Shown here: positions 49,288 through 62,154 of the stretch, piece by piece | Layout of the letters: every line of letters begins with the position of its first letter | How positions within the stretch are numbered: position 1 is the stretch's first letter | Assembly (NCBI RefSeq): GCF_002443255.2 | Contig: NW_019211457.1 | Span: 13,320,216 to 13,384,215, forward strand | Direction: 5' to 3' | Source: Varroa destructor | Lineage: Eukaryota > Arthropoda > Arachnida > Mesostigmata > Varroidae | Length of the DNA: 64,000 nt | Program-made: the position numbers and the translations under genes | The notes under the pieces: model-generated | Database searches by the model: none | What the model was told of the DNA's origin: nothing | What the model saw: the letters and a program-made list of their open reading frames with translations, nothing else

Positions 49288-52200
49288 CTGAGATCAGAAG
49301 AAATTGCCTTTTCCATACAGCGTTCCGATTTGTATGAGGCTCTTTGTAGGTGGGCTTCATACAAAGTTTGAAAAATGAACAATATCTTAAATAAGAAAAA
49401 TGTGTTTTATCGCCCGTTACAAAGCAAATGAGGTAGACTAACAGTTCGTATAATGTTTTGACAGATTCCGGTCTGCGAAGCCGAGTGAATATATATTTTA
49501 GACTCTGACACCTCGGATACCCAAAAGGTTTATAGAATGACAACCAGTTGTTGCGTAGCCAACAAAAGATTCCTTACTCCACTGTGCACATTGTGTTACT
49601 AGCGAATATCCGATTAATATTATTATATTAAGTTCTAAAATTATGCTTGCGAAAATTTTCCTAGTTTATCTTTTACAAAACACTCACAATCTCACTCAGA
49701 GTAAATACAAAAGCTTTAAAACCTAAGTGAGTGGTTTATTTCGGGAGCTAGGTTTCAATATTTAGACGAGACTCTAGTTTTTCCTTTTTAAACTTTCTTA
49801 TAACAACATAATGCATTTTGACTTGACTGGGAAATAACCGAGCTTCCCAAGCGCACTAGTCTATTTTTGCATTGTTAATAGAGATATATCTATTCTGGTT
49901 TCACCACCTGAGCTATTCCTTATCTGGATTTGTATTAAAACCAATTGTTGTTTATGATAAAAGGCTATATGCTGCTGGCGAATCTAATTTGGAATCGTTC
50001 TGCTGACGCAATGTGCTAAGAACGGATCCAAGTAAGCCAGACAAAACTCCATGTTGAATAATTCGTGAATCGTGGAACCCTGTAGTGGTTCGTAGACAAG
50101 GTAAAAATACTGCAGCTGTAGGCTATGTCTGTTCAAAACACTAATATTTCACATTATGTGCCATTTTACAAAGCTCATAGTTTACCCCGTTACCTCTAAA
50201 TAATTTTATTAGGGTACATATTAGAGCTAGTTAACAGTATTGGGACAAAATGTGTTGGAATAGAATATTAAAACGTCACCTAAAGCGTGGACCTTGGCCA
50301 CGTAGACCGATGCCTTACTTCTAGGTTCACTAGGGCTGGGTGTGACCTAGAATGGCTTGAGCAGAATATTTTTTGCTAAGAATAAAAGTAAGCGCGGAAA
50401 GGCTTAGAAGGTAGTTCATCGGCTGATCTTTCGCACTAATAATTGTTGTGAACCTAATCATAGCTGAATGCAAGTAACGACGGTACACAAGACCAAATGC
50501 TTCTATATATAATATATAAAAATATATATAAAATTCTAATATATATAAAATTACGGTGCGGAACTAGTGCAAGTTAATAAACGTTTTATTGCAATACTAA
50601 CCTGGTTACGGACTTATAATCCTCGAAATAATTTCGTTACACTGGTAAACTCCTTGACATTATTCTAGTGCTATTACTCTATTATGATAACTTCAGATTA
50701 CTTTCTAACGAGGTCATTTATTATCGACATCAGAGAGGATCTGCATATATACAATGTTTTCAGAAAAAAAAACTGTGTTACAGTCAGAGCAGACGGTAAC
50801 TAACTACTTATGCAGTGTGTTACATTATGTTATGTGTTATAATAAGCGCCAAACAAGGAATTGCCTTAATACACGCCGATAGGATCAGATGTCTAAACAA
50901 TTTACAGCAGTGAAGGCTGATGGAAGTGATTGCAAGTCGAGTACCGTACGTAAACACTGTGTAAGATATAAAAAGTTTTCTTACAATAAAAATTAGGTTT
51001 TTGAGTGATTGTCCTACAACGAGCTACCTATGATCTGAGGAACAGATACATTTTCTGCTGTTTTCGGACCAATCGATACGCTGTTATTATATCGACTTTT
51101 AACGACTACCTAGAATATTGTATCGATCACTAGCTAAATATTTTGACTACAATAAGCCAATCAATCAAAGTATGTACATATCTATTAATTGAATCCTACG
51201 GTAACTGGGGAATTGACATTAATTTTGGTTAAAACAACATCGCGCTAACGAATTGCGTAGAATAAAAATAAAAAAAAAAAAGATGTACATATCTTATATC
51301 CAATTAAAACCAATGCTTCATTTTATTACAGGTAAAAAGAAAAAGTATGAAGACGCTATGGGCAGCGCGCAAACAGTAAAAAATTATATTTTCTGTCGTT
51401 TTCGAAATCGTAGTTAACATTCGTTTAAGTCAGTGAAAGCGCTCCATATAAGTAACTTATCTTAATAAGTTATCTTGACAAAATGATATCACTGAGACAA
51501 TGCGTCGAATATTCCAGAATGGCGCGCGTATATTTGAGTGTTGAATGTAATCATCAAGTGTAATTCGAATACTAGTTTACTTTGTGAACAACGTTTACAG
51601 CAGAGACAGAATATTAAAAGGCGATGTTTAGCTTCTCCGGTCCTTACCATTATACCGCATTTTAACCACGTATGTACAATAATGGCGGAATCCTAGGTTT
51701 TTTCCAGTGCTTCATTTCACCACTGCCATTGATCAGCTGTTTCTTTCTTCTTTGTAACTTGGAGCCCCTGAGATTCGCGCACTGTCATTGGACTTTGCTA
51801 GCTGCATGCATTTTAAATCGCTTACTTTTTGTGGGTATGGCAATATTTTTTAATAATATTAGTACGCCTAAGACACAGTCTAAGGAAAATTTACCTATGT
51901 ATGTACTTCAATGCAATTGGATAAAAAGTGCCTAAAAATGTATACACTTGTATATCACACAACCAAATCTGTCTTCTCTTTTTTCTCATAAAAATCATTG
52001 CATTATAGCCAGGAATAGAAAAAAGAGCGTCGAAGTATGAGGCACGTTGCTGGAAATCTCTCTAGTTTAAATTTTATAAATTCGTCAGCCTTTTTCGATA
52101 CAGCGATTTCATAACGAGATATTGGAACCTTTTAAATAAACTTTTTCTAAATAAATTCTCCAAGCAAAAAAATGTTCCCAGTAGCGTCGGAGGAAAAGAG

Positions 52201-52573
52201 TCTATTTTTAAATTTCTTCTAATATATAGATATTTCTCCATGAACTAATTTCCACCACTGTACAAGGGCTAGCTTTTCAGAGGAAACGTTAAGAGTAACG
52301 TCTTTTTAGTTATCGCATCATTACGCACGCACTTAGATACTGATCAATACCAACGGCAATAATAACGGTACTCTCTGCTATACACGATATCTATAGACAA
52401 TCCTGCGTCCTCATTATCGACTTCACGGATGCGGACAAGTAGACAAAGGCTTGCTCAGTCTGCCATTGTTTTGTTGCCTCCCGGACACATACTCCAGCCA
52501 TTCATTAACAAAAATCATTTTTAGCCGAAGTCATGTCCCTATCGCATTTAGCTCCCCTGTACGACTGCACTAC
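49288..52573. other. AT-rich spacer
   Basis: It holds TA-rich runs near 50505-50550 and unremarkable short frames. No gene or RNA recognised. Part may be the 3' flank of the bHLH gene. Confidence 0.55.
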
Positions 52574-53146
52574 CTAAACAGTCCGTTGTATCGTAAACGG
52601 TAGCCCGAAGTCTTCAAGCGAGGTATCCAGCACGCGATGATTTTCGATGCTCTCGTCTGCTTCGTGGTCGCTGTTGCCTGCCGAAGCCCACGGCACGATT
52701 CGTCCACCTAATTCGCTCTCAATACTATTATGGTTACCATGGCTATCCTGAGCGAAGGAAAAGATATCTGATGACGCTTTTTGGTCAAATGAATCATCCA
52801 GGTCCTGTCGGGGCTGACATTGCACCTCGATTAGGTCATCGTTGAGGTTTAATTGGCACCTTTGCTGGCGCTGCTGGTGTAATCTTCCTTCAGCACAATG
52901 CGACTTTTGCGGTCGACAGTAATTTTGCCTCTGGATAACGAGGACCTTCTGTAGCTGGACGATGTAGTCGATCGCCGAACGCAGTGTTTCTACCTTGGAC
53001 ATTTTGCGATTAGCCACCGCATCCGGGAGACGCTCGCGAAGCGAGGCAAAACCTTGGTTCACCTGATGAACTCGCTTGCGTTCGCGCTCATTACGACGCT
53101 GCACTGAGCTAACAAAGGGGGAGTCGAGTCTCTTGGATTTTACCAT
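52574..53146 (-). CDS. ASH: Achaete-scute family bHLH transcription factor, single exon
   Basis: A 190-residue DNA-binding protein. The bHLH domain spans about residues 15-69: basic region [10 protein letters not shown] with the E-box-contacting Glu/Arg, helix 1 [15 protein letters not shown], loop DAVANRKMS, helix 2 [19 protein letters not shown]. The NERER.RV..VN.GF..LR..(I/V/L)P and [11 protein letters not shown](I/V)(D/E)YI patterns are those of achaete-scute/ASCL proteins. The family acts as a heterodimer with Daughterless/E proteins and specifies neural precursors (known). The remainder is Gln-rich and then acidic ([15 protein letters not shown]). The usual AS-C C-terminal motif is not obvious. 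The start lies in a good context, gccATGG, and the gene is intronless as in AS-C genes. Confidence 0.95.
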   Translation of the reverse strand: MVKSKRLDSPFVSSVQRRNERERKRVHQVNQGFASLRERLPDAVANRKMSKVETLRSAIDYIVQLQKVLVIQRQNYCRPQKSHCAEGRLHQQRQQRCQLNLNDDLIEVQCQPRQDLDDSFDQKASSDIFSFAQDSHGNHNSIESELGGRIVPWASAGNSDHEADESIENHRVLDTSLEDFGLPFTIQRTV

Positions 53147-53177
53147 GGCCTTTGTGACTTATTATCAGCACCTTTCT

Positions 53178-53183
53178 TTATAA
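53178..53183 (-). promoter_or_regulatory. TATAAA near the bHLH start
   Basis: TATAAA on the minus strand about 32 bases before the ATG, inside the near-palindrome cctttctttataaaggaaag on the + strand. If it is a TATA box, the 5' leader would be only a few bases long; it may instead lie within the leader. An E-box-like CAGATG occurs near 53241. Confidence 0.3.
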
Positions 53184-55346
53184 AGGAAAGGATGGATAAC
53201 GCCGAGCAGTTTTTTCTCTCACACACAGGTCCGCAGACAAACAGATGTGTCTTTTTGGGTCCGGCACCGCCGCTGATAAAGGCGTGTGCAATGGGAACAA
53301 ATCGCACTATATCGATTAATCAGACGGCCACTGGCGAGCACGGTTCAAACAGCGTTTGATCTTAAGTCCTAGTTGAGGTCGTTATTAGGTTGCGCGCGGT
53401 GTCAATGTAACCAAAATCGATTTGAAAGTACTGCCTAGCAGTCGACTCTCTTAAGTTCACGCAGTGCAATGTCATTCCTTAGTTGCGTTTACGCACGCAC
53501 TCTGCCATATACCACCTAGATAGTTTTAAGTACAGTATTAACTGGACACTTTGTGCAGCGTCGTTGAACGCTTCACATAGGAGACTATTCCTACGCAGTC
53601 GAGGATACGAATATCCTCCTTTACACTGTTACTATAATCTGTTGTTGCTACTTTTTTCACCGTTTTCTGGAGCTCTACTCAACCTCTTGTGAAAGTGTCC
53701 ATAAGGCAGGGATGCTTTTATCAGCGTACTTCACTTTGTCCGTCTTTCTCTCTACCTTCCCTCATGGTACCGTATCATCAAAGCGCCATTCGAGGCGTTC
53801 ACCGCGCACTGTCCTATGGGAAAGGGCACCGCCGTAGTAGTCTCAAGCCGTAGGAAGCAGTGCGTCGTCGTCATCGTGCCATTTGCTCCCACGGTGACAA
53901 ACCGAAGACCGGACGTCGAAATTCGTCTTCATGCGACGGCCAACAGCACGAACGGCCGAGAAAAAGGGGGAAAAAGATGGAAGACCTTCACCGTGGGCTG
54001 AGTGTAGGACGAGCCTTACTCGTGAATGTATTAAGTGAACCGAATAAACGTAAAGTATTAACGATCGGTTATTTTCAGCGGCTGCTGTAGTTGTAGTATT
54101 CGTAGTAACATCTTCGTGCAGGATGTACGTTCCGATCCCTGTCTGGGAGCGAGGGCTTGTTTCGCTATTGTTTGGCTTTTTGGGGCGCAGCAAAACCATC
54201 CAGGACCACAGACTCAGCAACAAGGGCCTATAAGAGTTGGCCTGCGCGTACAAAGGCAGAGAAGAAAGACGTTTGCTATTTTGTCTATTGGTCGATGCCC
54301 AATGAACAAGCTCTTATAATCGGAAAACACTGTTGGTGGATATCGATTAAGAAATGGGACTGTAATATGGAACATAATGGGATTTTCGATATTTTAAGGC
54401 GATTATCTATTGACCTGCGTGCAATACGGCCGCCAGTAATAGACTCAGATACGATATCGCGCAGGTGCAGGTTTTTATTCTTAAAATTTGCTACTACGTT
54501 TAAAGCATACTAATCAAATAGCGAAAAAAACGACATTAAAGACGAAGGAAGTAGCTGGACAACGTTTGTCTCGCACTATAGCTGCAGTTTTTCATTTCTC
54601 ACCTTCCATATACGCTGCTATGATGTTAACAAACATTTGTTATTTGTGGTCCCTCTATCGCATAAACAAAATTATACACACAGGCCAAAATTTCCCTTTG
54701 CCAGCACCAAGCTGTAAGTAACGACGCACTCTGTCCAAACACTGCTTTCATTTACATAATACCTACTATATGTGGGTCAATTACACAGTTTGCCTGTTTA
54801 GACGCTGCTGCCTCGACCACTCGAAATCAGCATCGGAACTTTGATGAAACGTCCTGGACGAGAAGGCAGCGGTAATTCTACCAATGAAAGTTTATACGGG
54901 GTGAGGGAACAGTGGACTTGCAGCGCAGAAAGACCTCAAGAAAAATCGCCAAGAACAAAAACAGATACCTGAGACAATTAGGAAAAATTGAAGTTTCCGC
55001 TTCGGCAAAAACTTATGGTTGAACCGGCATGCGTTTCAACTGGGAACTCACTTCTGCCCATTTGAAAGGTTATCTTTTTTTATTTCTAGACCTGCGTTAT
55101 TCCCATTGTCGGTCTACTTTTGTCCCACTGTGTGTGTAATATATAACTACCTCGATTCATTCGTTACCAACGCTCACGACGACATCAATCGTTCAGATAA
55201 TTATAAATAAACATTACTTTTACTTGCTTTTGATTAGCCCTGACCGATCAATCCCGATACGATTAAGTGTTCGACCATTCATTTAAATGTAATTTATTGC
55301 AAAATAGCTACAAGCACGTTCAGTAAATTTGTCCATTGGTATATAG
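53184..55346. other. Upstream region of the bHLH gene
   Basis: Less AT-rich than the flanks up to about 54.3 kb. Frames of 60-136 codons are open on both strands around 53816-54319 and cannot be told apart as coding. Likely regulatory DNA for the bHLH gene or unresolved exons; no gene is claimed. Confidence 0.4.
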
Positions 55347-55655
55347 GCACTGCTGCTGCCCGTGCTACTGTCTCCGGAAAGTCTACCGCAGTAACCGAGT
55401 CTGCAGTTGGGCTGCTTCGAGGGAAAGATCGGGACGGCAACCTATTTTCTGGGGCCTATTGCCGATAGACCGAAGTCGCTTGCTGCGGATAGCAATGGTA
55501 CAGTACGGCAACGAGGGAGCAGGCGAATACGAAAATACTGCACATCTCTCAGACCAGGCCAAGGCTCAGCGCCTAGAATACGAAGAGGCGTATCTGCGAC
55601 GACAGTCTGCGTTCTGCAATCAGTTGTACCTAGGACGATATCTGCTTTTACTACA
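55347..55655 (+). CDS. Candidate exon, unassigned
   Basis: A 309-base block of higher GC bounded by acceptor ggtatatag and a strong donor gtaagc. In one frame it reads through, ending in an acidic helical part (YENTAHLSDQAKAQRLEYEE, then AYLRRQSAFCNQLYLGRY). A second frame is open from 55407 on. The first frame has the more protein-like composition. No family recognised, and no partner exons found. Confidence 0.3.
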
Positions 55656-58600
55656 GTAAGCAGCTTTTTCCGCAGTTTTTAATAGTCTCTTTGTGTTTTG
55701 TTGTATTATACGTTTATCGCAGATCATAGATCATCCGTCCAGCACGATACCATGCATACATAGAGTGTGTTGCAGATAATGGTGGCACAGCGGGCATTCT
55801 GGCAAGTAGATGTTCGACTGACCTGTCTCTGATAGTGATTTGGGCCGTGGGAAAATTTTGCAAAATGAACGAAACGTGGTGGTTAATCTGGAAAATTTTA
55901 AATGGAGAAGGTGGTTGCTGCAATACGGCGTGTCGTGCTTAGATCGATACTTAGTTCGTGTTACTTATGTGAAGGAAACATGGGCTGTAAATAAGAGATA
56001 GAGAACCATTTTTGAAAATGGATTATGACCAATAGACAATGATTGTTTATTTTTCTTTCAATCTGAACGTCTGATGAAAACTGGAGAAAGGGTAAATAGC
56101 TCATTGTTTTCGATAAACTGTTAGCGTTCATTTAAGGTAACGGGAGATGGTAATTTTTATATAAATAAGACTCTTTTCTTAAACAATGTAGTGAAATAAG
56201 ATAATTTCGTTAACCTATATTGAAGCTACTCAGATTGGAAAGTTAGCTTAACGTTTATACTATTTAGCATACCAAAAAAACAAACGTTATTCTGCCGTAA
56301 TTGTGCCTTAGTAATATTGTGTAGTGAGTTTTGATAGGAACAAGAGCTGTGATTGTATGTAAATGGTAAATTGGAAAGTATGTATACACATATTAAACTT
56401 ATAGATTATTATTATATAGATAGAACGTTTCTCACAGTTATCGAAGTGTACGATACAGATTCATTAACGTAGGAATTATCGATCTACCTTATTGATGCCG
56501 TTCATGAAGTGTCTTGCGTTTTAATCACGTGGACGGTAAGTAAAGCACAAATGCTAATCTGATTTACCTCTGATATCTTTGTAATACGATAAGAGTTGTT
56601 AGGTAAGAAACAACAAATAATATTCTAGTTCGTTGAAGAAAATCCACTTAGAATAGATCTAGTACGCGGCGACTTCGTCGGGTCGAATTTTAAGTTGAAG
56701 GGCGACAAGTTAAGAACACAAACTATTACAGATGTGTAAGATTTGTGCACGCTTTCAGTGCGCCGCTGGTGTAGTGGTATCATGCGCGATTCCCATTTTT
56801 GTGACGCAAAGGTGATCTCCGGACGGCACCGTCAATTTTATCGATATTTCGACAAATCTCTAGCTCTCAAACTTTCACGATGGAAAAACATAATCAGATT
56901 GTAACAGATTGAAACATAAAATAACCAGATGAGTAGTCGGGATTAATAAGAGTTAGTCAGCTAATAGATGTTCGAAACGCTAATTATTAAAATGGGTGGC
57001 CAGAATCCTCCCCTTATTTCGACGTCAACCCACAATCGTGAAGCAGTTGTGAGTTCTTCAAATTGTTAATAGTTACTGCTAATATATTGGAAAATACTTC
57101 ATAGAAGTACCAGGTACTTTTTTTAAATTGGGTATTATAATATAATAATGACTGCTTTTTCCGCTTTGTTGACTTGTAAACTTGTTTTCAAGATAAAGCC
57201 AACGCTGTACGTACGCCAAAAGACTCTACTGATATCTAGCAGTAATCCATTCTCCACTCACAAACTGTAGTTAAAGCACAAACCGACCTATATAGTGATA
57301 AACTTGAATAGACTGGCTAAAAATGAACTACTACAAATAGTAGGACAGTTATCTCTAGAAGATCGAAACATGCGAATACTTCTATCTGTAATGATAACCA
57401 GGCACGATGTCATATCATTCGGTAAACCAAACGAACTTCCTCTCGGAATCGATAAGAATGAGATATTTCATCTAATAGCAAATGATCCTATCAGATTGTG
57501 AACTCTTTGAACAGACTGTGAAACTGTTATACCACTATTCTTTATAGCTATTTATCATTCTATTGTCGATAATAAAGTAATAAATACATATGTACATAAC
57601 ATAAATAACAAACATATATTCAAAAAAACTATCATGCTCAAAGAGGTTGTATGTATGCAAGGTTTACCGCATCATCCGTAACATTTACTGTAGTCCATTG
57701 GTTCTTTACGTTGTTCGATGTTTTTGAATTCCTTATTACCTTTAAAAAAAAATCACTATTTGGGGTCTTTTCCAAGCGAGACATAAGTCAACGCTCTCGA
57801 AGTTATTGCTAATGAGCTACTTTTTCTAACAGAGAAGATTCTCAAGTGAATTTAGTCCTACTATTATCTACTCAATACATATAAATTTCAATTGCATCAA
57901 ACTGTCTATACTATTGATTAATGGTATCGATTAATAGGTTTCTTTCAATGAACTATTTGGTCACTTCACTATTAGGAGAAATGGGTCGCTGCTTCTTCGA
58001 CCGTTTCGGGACTGTTAGCACTTATTTTTTTGGGCCTGGATTTTGATAAAACATAGCTCTAGCCGAACAATCAGTGTGACTTACTCGAAGTCCGTTGAAA
58101 ACACTAATGATTTTCAGCGTTTTAAGGCTAATCTGCTTCATGGTTGCTTACTCTTACTCGTATCCAGCAAGGACGACCAAGCACGTTCCCCCCAAAGCGC
58201 AATTTACGACAAATAGATTTCGCCTGTTTACGTGCCTGCACAGATAAAGCTGCGTACGTAAATTAGAGTACATAGCAGACAAAAACATGCGTATTTTGCC
58301 TGCGCAATAAATTTATATTCATGCATAAATAACGACTTTGTGTAATGCTGCCGACACAGCAGTACTCTTAGGGTCATTGTGTTCTTCAGAGGAAACCCTG
58401 ATATGAAATGGTTCATGATAAGGACGAAACATTTTATGTACAGAGTCTTCACTCGTCCTACTGAGCCGTCAACGATGGAATGTCTGACAAATGAAGTGTT
58501 AAGTCATGTGTTTTTCTATAGGCAAATGTGTCTTAAATTTAATTTAAATTTCCACTCACAGTGCTAACCAACTCCTGTTATTTCGGTGGTAATCTATTTA

Positions 58601-60156
58601 TCCCGCTATTCAAAAACCCTAAGGCATGCAACATGATAAAGTGAGTTTTTTTCTTTTTCAGTCTTTTGATGGCTAAGATATTTTCTAAAAATTCTACGTA
58701 AAAGCCAACAAGTGAACGAACGACGTAGGCAAAGCGCAATTAATTTCATAGTAAGTCAGTGCATAGACTTACTATTTTTTTGCTTACTAACTTAGCCTAT
58801 ATTTTGCTTACCTGGTTATTGCCATCATTCAATTTTCGATAAAAACAAGAGGAAGATTACTCAAAAAACTATACCGATTCCCAAGGCATCAGGCGCCGTC
58901 TTTATTCGCCTGTGAATGAGACATCGATGATTGCTATAGTAACGTGCGTACGTTCATTGAGAACGGTCCGGGTGACTCGCCAATTTGGTATAAACGGCCG
59001 TTGAGACAGCGTGCTCAGAAGATAAGCCACTGACCTGCCCCTCAGCTCTGTCCCTCTCTTTTGAAATACTGTGCTAAGGAGTAAAAACGTCGTTCTTTTA
59101 CAAGTGAAGCAAAATCATAAAAAAAAAAGTTAAGTTTTCGAGCTACATGTGCTTGTCAAATAGCCGTCTGGATGTTTATAATTTTTCGCATAAGTGTCTG
59201 AAATACAAACTAGACTTGTCGATATGAAAGACAGTGTTAGTGCTCAAATAGAAAGTGTCTTATTTAAATAAATATTATATATCAAAATATTAAATCTATC
59301 GTATAGTGAGGCATCTCCGCAGTTAGCGTTTCAAAAGACAAACAATAATGAGGAGTTTTATAATATCATTATATTTGTTTTGCGTCATGTGCAGACAAAC
59401 TGAGACTCTTTAATTTCTCATAATAACAGAAGTCCCTCAAACACCGTTTCCGTGCTGCATACCAACCTCGTATAATAAGTAGCTATTCCAGTTGTACCTA
59501 AACTCTACCTCGATGTTATAACAATATGATAATTATATTGAAAAACACTCTGTGCAGTATAACACTTCATTTATTATCAGCTCGGCGAGAACTTGAGTTT
59601 ATCAAAACTGCAGTTCCATAAGTAAACCACAATTTTTATTGACTTATGTTACTGTTTTCTACCTCATTTGTGTATGATAGCCGCAGCAGACCCAGATAAA
59701 TCAATTGAACTTCTATTTATCCCTATAAGTGTTTACAACACTATGTGTTATCTACGGCTGTCTATCGCCGCCTCTGCCTCTCCGTGATAGCGCAATGTCA
59801 GCGTGGTTACGTATTAAACTAAGGCCCATTAAGGGCGATTATCTAGGCTCAAAGTCGGGTTTAGACATGCTGCATTTCGCATTGGGTGAAGCCGGTTGTC
59901 TATAATAATGCTGAATTAAAGTACACAACCTAAAGCTCGAAACATTTATTTTTAATTTTTGTCTTGTAATTTCTAATGGATTGCGTTTTACCTTTCAGGT
60001 TAGATGGCCTGACTAGATTTAGCATTGTGAGCTAACTTCGTTCTTCTTTGCTTCTCCGTTTGCGTAGGTTTTTTGTTTAAGACGTGCTCTTGTCATCGAT
60101 TCTGCTCGACAGTCAATGGTCACCGGGCAATGACAGCTAAAAGCCAAGATCTCTTC
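55656..60156. other. AT-rich spacer
   Basis: A degenerate tRNA-Gly copy lies at 56760. A 68-codon frame at 57295-57501 (+) reads smoothly (LAKNELLQIVGQLSLEDRNM) but has no start context or splice support. Nothing else is recognised. Confidence 0.5.
56760..56830 (+). pseudogene. Degenerate tRNA-Gly (CCC) copy
   Basis: The first 25 bases or so match an animal tRNA-Gly: acceptor strand gcgccgc, then tggtgtagtggtatcatg (A box and D arm). The anticodon loop is ttcccat (anticodon CCC). The anticodon stem pairs poorly, and the T arm has lost the GGTTCGA core (ggtgatctcc instead). The 3' acceptor strand (ggcacc) pairs only in part. It is a tRNA pseudogene or the head of a tRNA-derived SINE. Confidence 0.75.
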
Positions 60157-60291
60157 CTAACGCGGTTGTTCGCTAGTTTGATAAAACAGCAGCACTGACG
60201 AAAGCAACAACTGGGGTCGAATCGCGCATTCGTTCGCTGCCTGTTTCACTTCGGCAGTTACTTCAGGTGGCTGCCGCGGATCCTCCATTAC
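60157..60291 (-). CDS. Candidate terminal exon, unassigned
   Basis: On the minus strand after acceptor ctactgcag, a 45-codon phase-0 frame reads VMEDPRQPPEVTAEVKQAAN and ECAIRPQLLLSSVLLFYQTS, and stops at TAG. It is GC-richer than its surroundings. It may also start at the internal ATG. No partner exon in matching phase was found; no family recognised. Confidence 0.28.
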   Translation of the reverse strand, partial: VMEDPRQPPEVTAEVKQAANECAIRPQLLLSSVLLFYQTSEQPR

Positions 60292-61462
60292 CTGCAGTAG
60301 TCATCCGTTGTTTGTGTGTTTGGCTGACTAAATCTTTTGCCCGGGTAACCGTGGGAACCAAGAAAGTCTCGTCGTCAAAGGCGCCGGAGGGTCAGCGCCA
60401 TATAAGGCGAATTGGGCCTGAATTACGTTTTGAGCGATGAGATAGCGCCACTGTGACTGGTTTCTCTGCGCGCTTACTATGAAGATCTTTTGCAGCTGAA
60501 GGACTGAGGGACGTGCTGGAGGTAGTCGGTAGGTTGGGTCGAACGAAATGCCTTTGCCGATGGACGATTTGGAACGCTGTCTTCACAAACGGTGAAGTAA
60601 GTACCTATTAGAAGAGAACATAGAGAAAAAAAACGAGCAGTGACAATTAATTGATGCGTACACAAGATGAAAAGGTGATATCTTTGCAGTCCTGTACGAT
60701 AAGATATGACAAATCTCATCTCGTGTAGCTAGTGCTATTTCTGTTAAATATTAGCATCGTTCTAAGGGAAGCCCATTAGGAGTGCACGAATCGTTTCCGC
60801 TGCGCACTTGAAGAAACTAAGGACGGATAAGGGGGTTTGCTCTCCGCGATCCTGTGCGAATCGAAAGAATCGCGACTGGATTCGGTCTTCGTACCAAAGC
60901 CATCCGATATCCTAGTGTAACATTAGCGTGAGTTCTGCCCATATACGCGTATCTGGAGATTGGTTTATCCTTAATGACACTTCTATGCATGTATGTACTT
61001 TACGTGCGCGTGGACTAGGGGCTAGACTCTATCGTTGTGTAGAAAGAAGCCTAGCGCTGACGTTTCTCGCTAAATGAGGGCTAGCACACCATCGTAAGGA
61101 CGCTGTTACTTTTGACATCAGTCACGTTAGAGATTCGATTTAGCTTCTACGAATTCGACTTGACAGAGAATGCGAGTTAGGACGAACAGTTGAATGATCT
61201 ATGCATAAATTATTCACACAAATCCAATGGAGTACCTTGCTAGTCATATGCTGTATTAACTCAGTCAATCACCTTTGTCGTTAACGTAAGATAGATGTAA
61301 TGCGTTCATAAATTATAGTGAGATAATTGCAGTAAAATAACAGATGAATTATGGATCTTGTCTAGCAATCCAACAGTCCTCGAAAGAGCGTAACTATTCT
61401 TCCAGCGATACATTGGTTTCCAATTTATCTCCTCTTTATTTAAACTAGGTATAACTATGTAC
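60292..61462. other. Spacer with unresolved frames
   Basis: Around 60392-60719 two minus frames overlap (one with LPTTSSTSLSPSAAKDL). A plus-strand donor gtaagt at 60599 is strong, but no frame is convincing. No gene is claimed. Confidence 0.4.
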
Positions 61463-61501
61463 ATAAAGCCGTTATATATATATATGTGTGTATAGATAAT
61501 A

Positions 61502-61554
<53 letters not shown>

Positions 61555-61557
61555 CGT
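61463..61557. repeat. (TA)n tract flanked by 10-base direct repeats
   Basis: A (TA)5-type run, a short TG/TA run and a long (TA) run of about 46 bases (61505-61550) lie between two copies of ataaagccgt (61463-61472 and 61548-61557). The repeats could be a slippage duplication or a target-site duplication. Confidence 0.85.
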
Positions 61558-61878
61558 AAACAGGTGGCTAATCATACTTTATTCGCTGTTAAATATTATA
61601 TCTCCTTCTACAGTAAGTACATGTTTGTGTTAAGGTAAAGCACAGAAAAACAATCCATATCATCTGTGCTACTAATGTACAATGCGTATATACACACACA
61701 CATACATTGTACTGTATATGTATTGTGTGTATATCTGTCTGTGTATATTATAGCTATCAGGTACATGAAAATGAGCGGGTACTTCGCCAAGCACCTGACG
61801 CGCCGCTTTGATTCTCTCTTACCTTACTGGCATGTACACTAGTAGAATACATTCTTAGTAGCACCATAACACTACACC

Positions 61879-62154
61879 GTGGGAAATCACCTAAAAGTAC
61901 GTAAGCGCCGTACGCCATTAATGAATATCGAGATGCGAGGGGTTCGTCAAATTCGGGTCCGTGGCATTAGAAGTAATAGTGAAGAAATACTGAGCCATGT
62001 TAATGCGTACTGCCCCATGCTTTCGGATATGACTGTTCCTGAAGGACGTACCGCAAGTGAAAATTGTCGTGTCCGATGCGAGGATAGGCATGTTTGTCGC
62101 TATGGGAAAGAATCATACAAAATAAATAAAAATTTAGGATTTTATATGCCATAA
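61879..62154 (+). CDS. Weak candidate small basic protein frame
   Basis: A 91-codon frame from a GTG, with an internal ATG at codon 15. It is basic, with a cysteine-bearing end (ENCRVRCEDRHVCRYGKE). It stops in AT-rich DNA. No splice sites, homology or start context support it beyond its length. Confidence 0.2.
   Translation: MGNHLKVRKRRTPLMNIEMRGVRQIRVRGIRSNSEEILSHVNAYCPMLSDMTVPEGRTASENCRVRCEDRHVCRYGKESYKINKNLGFYMP

Noticed and set aside
53816..54319. Frames of 60-136 codons on both strands upstream of the bHLH gene
   Set aside because: Three frames are open together, none has family motifs, and splice borders are not convincing; more likely regulatory DNA with fewer stops.
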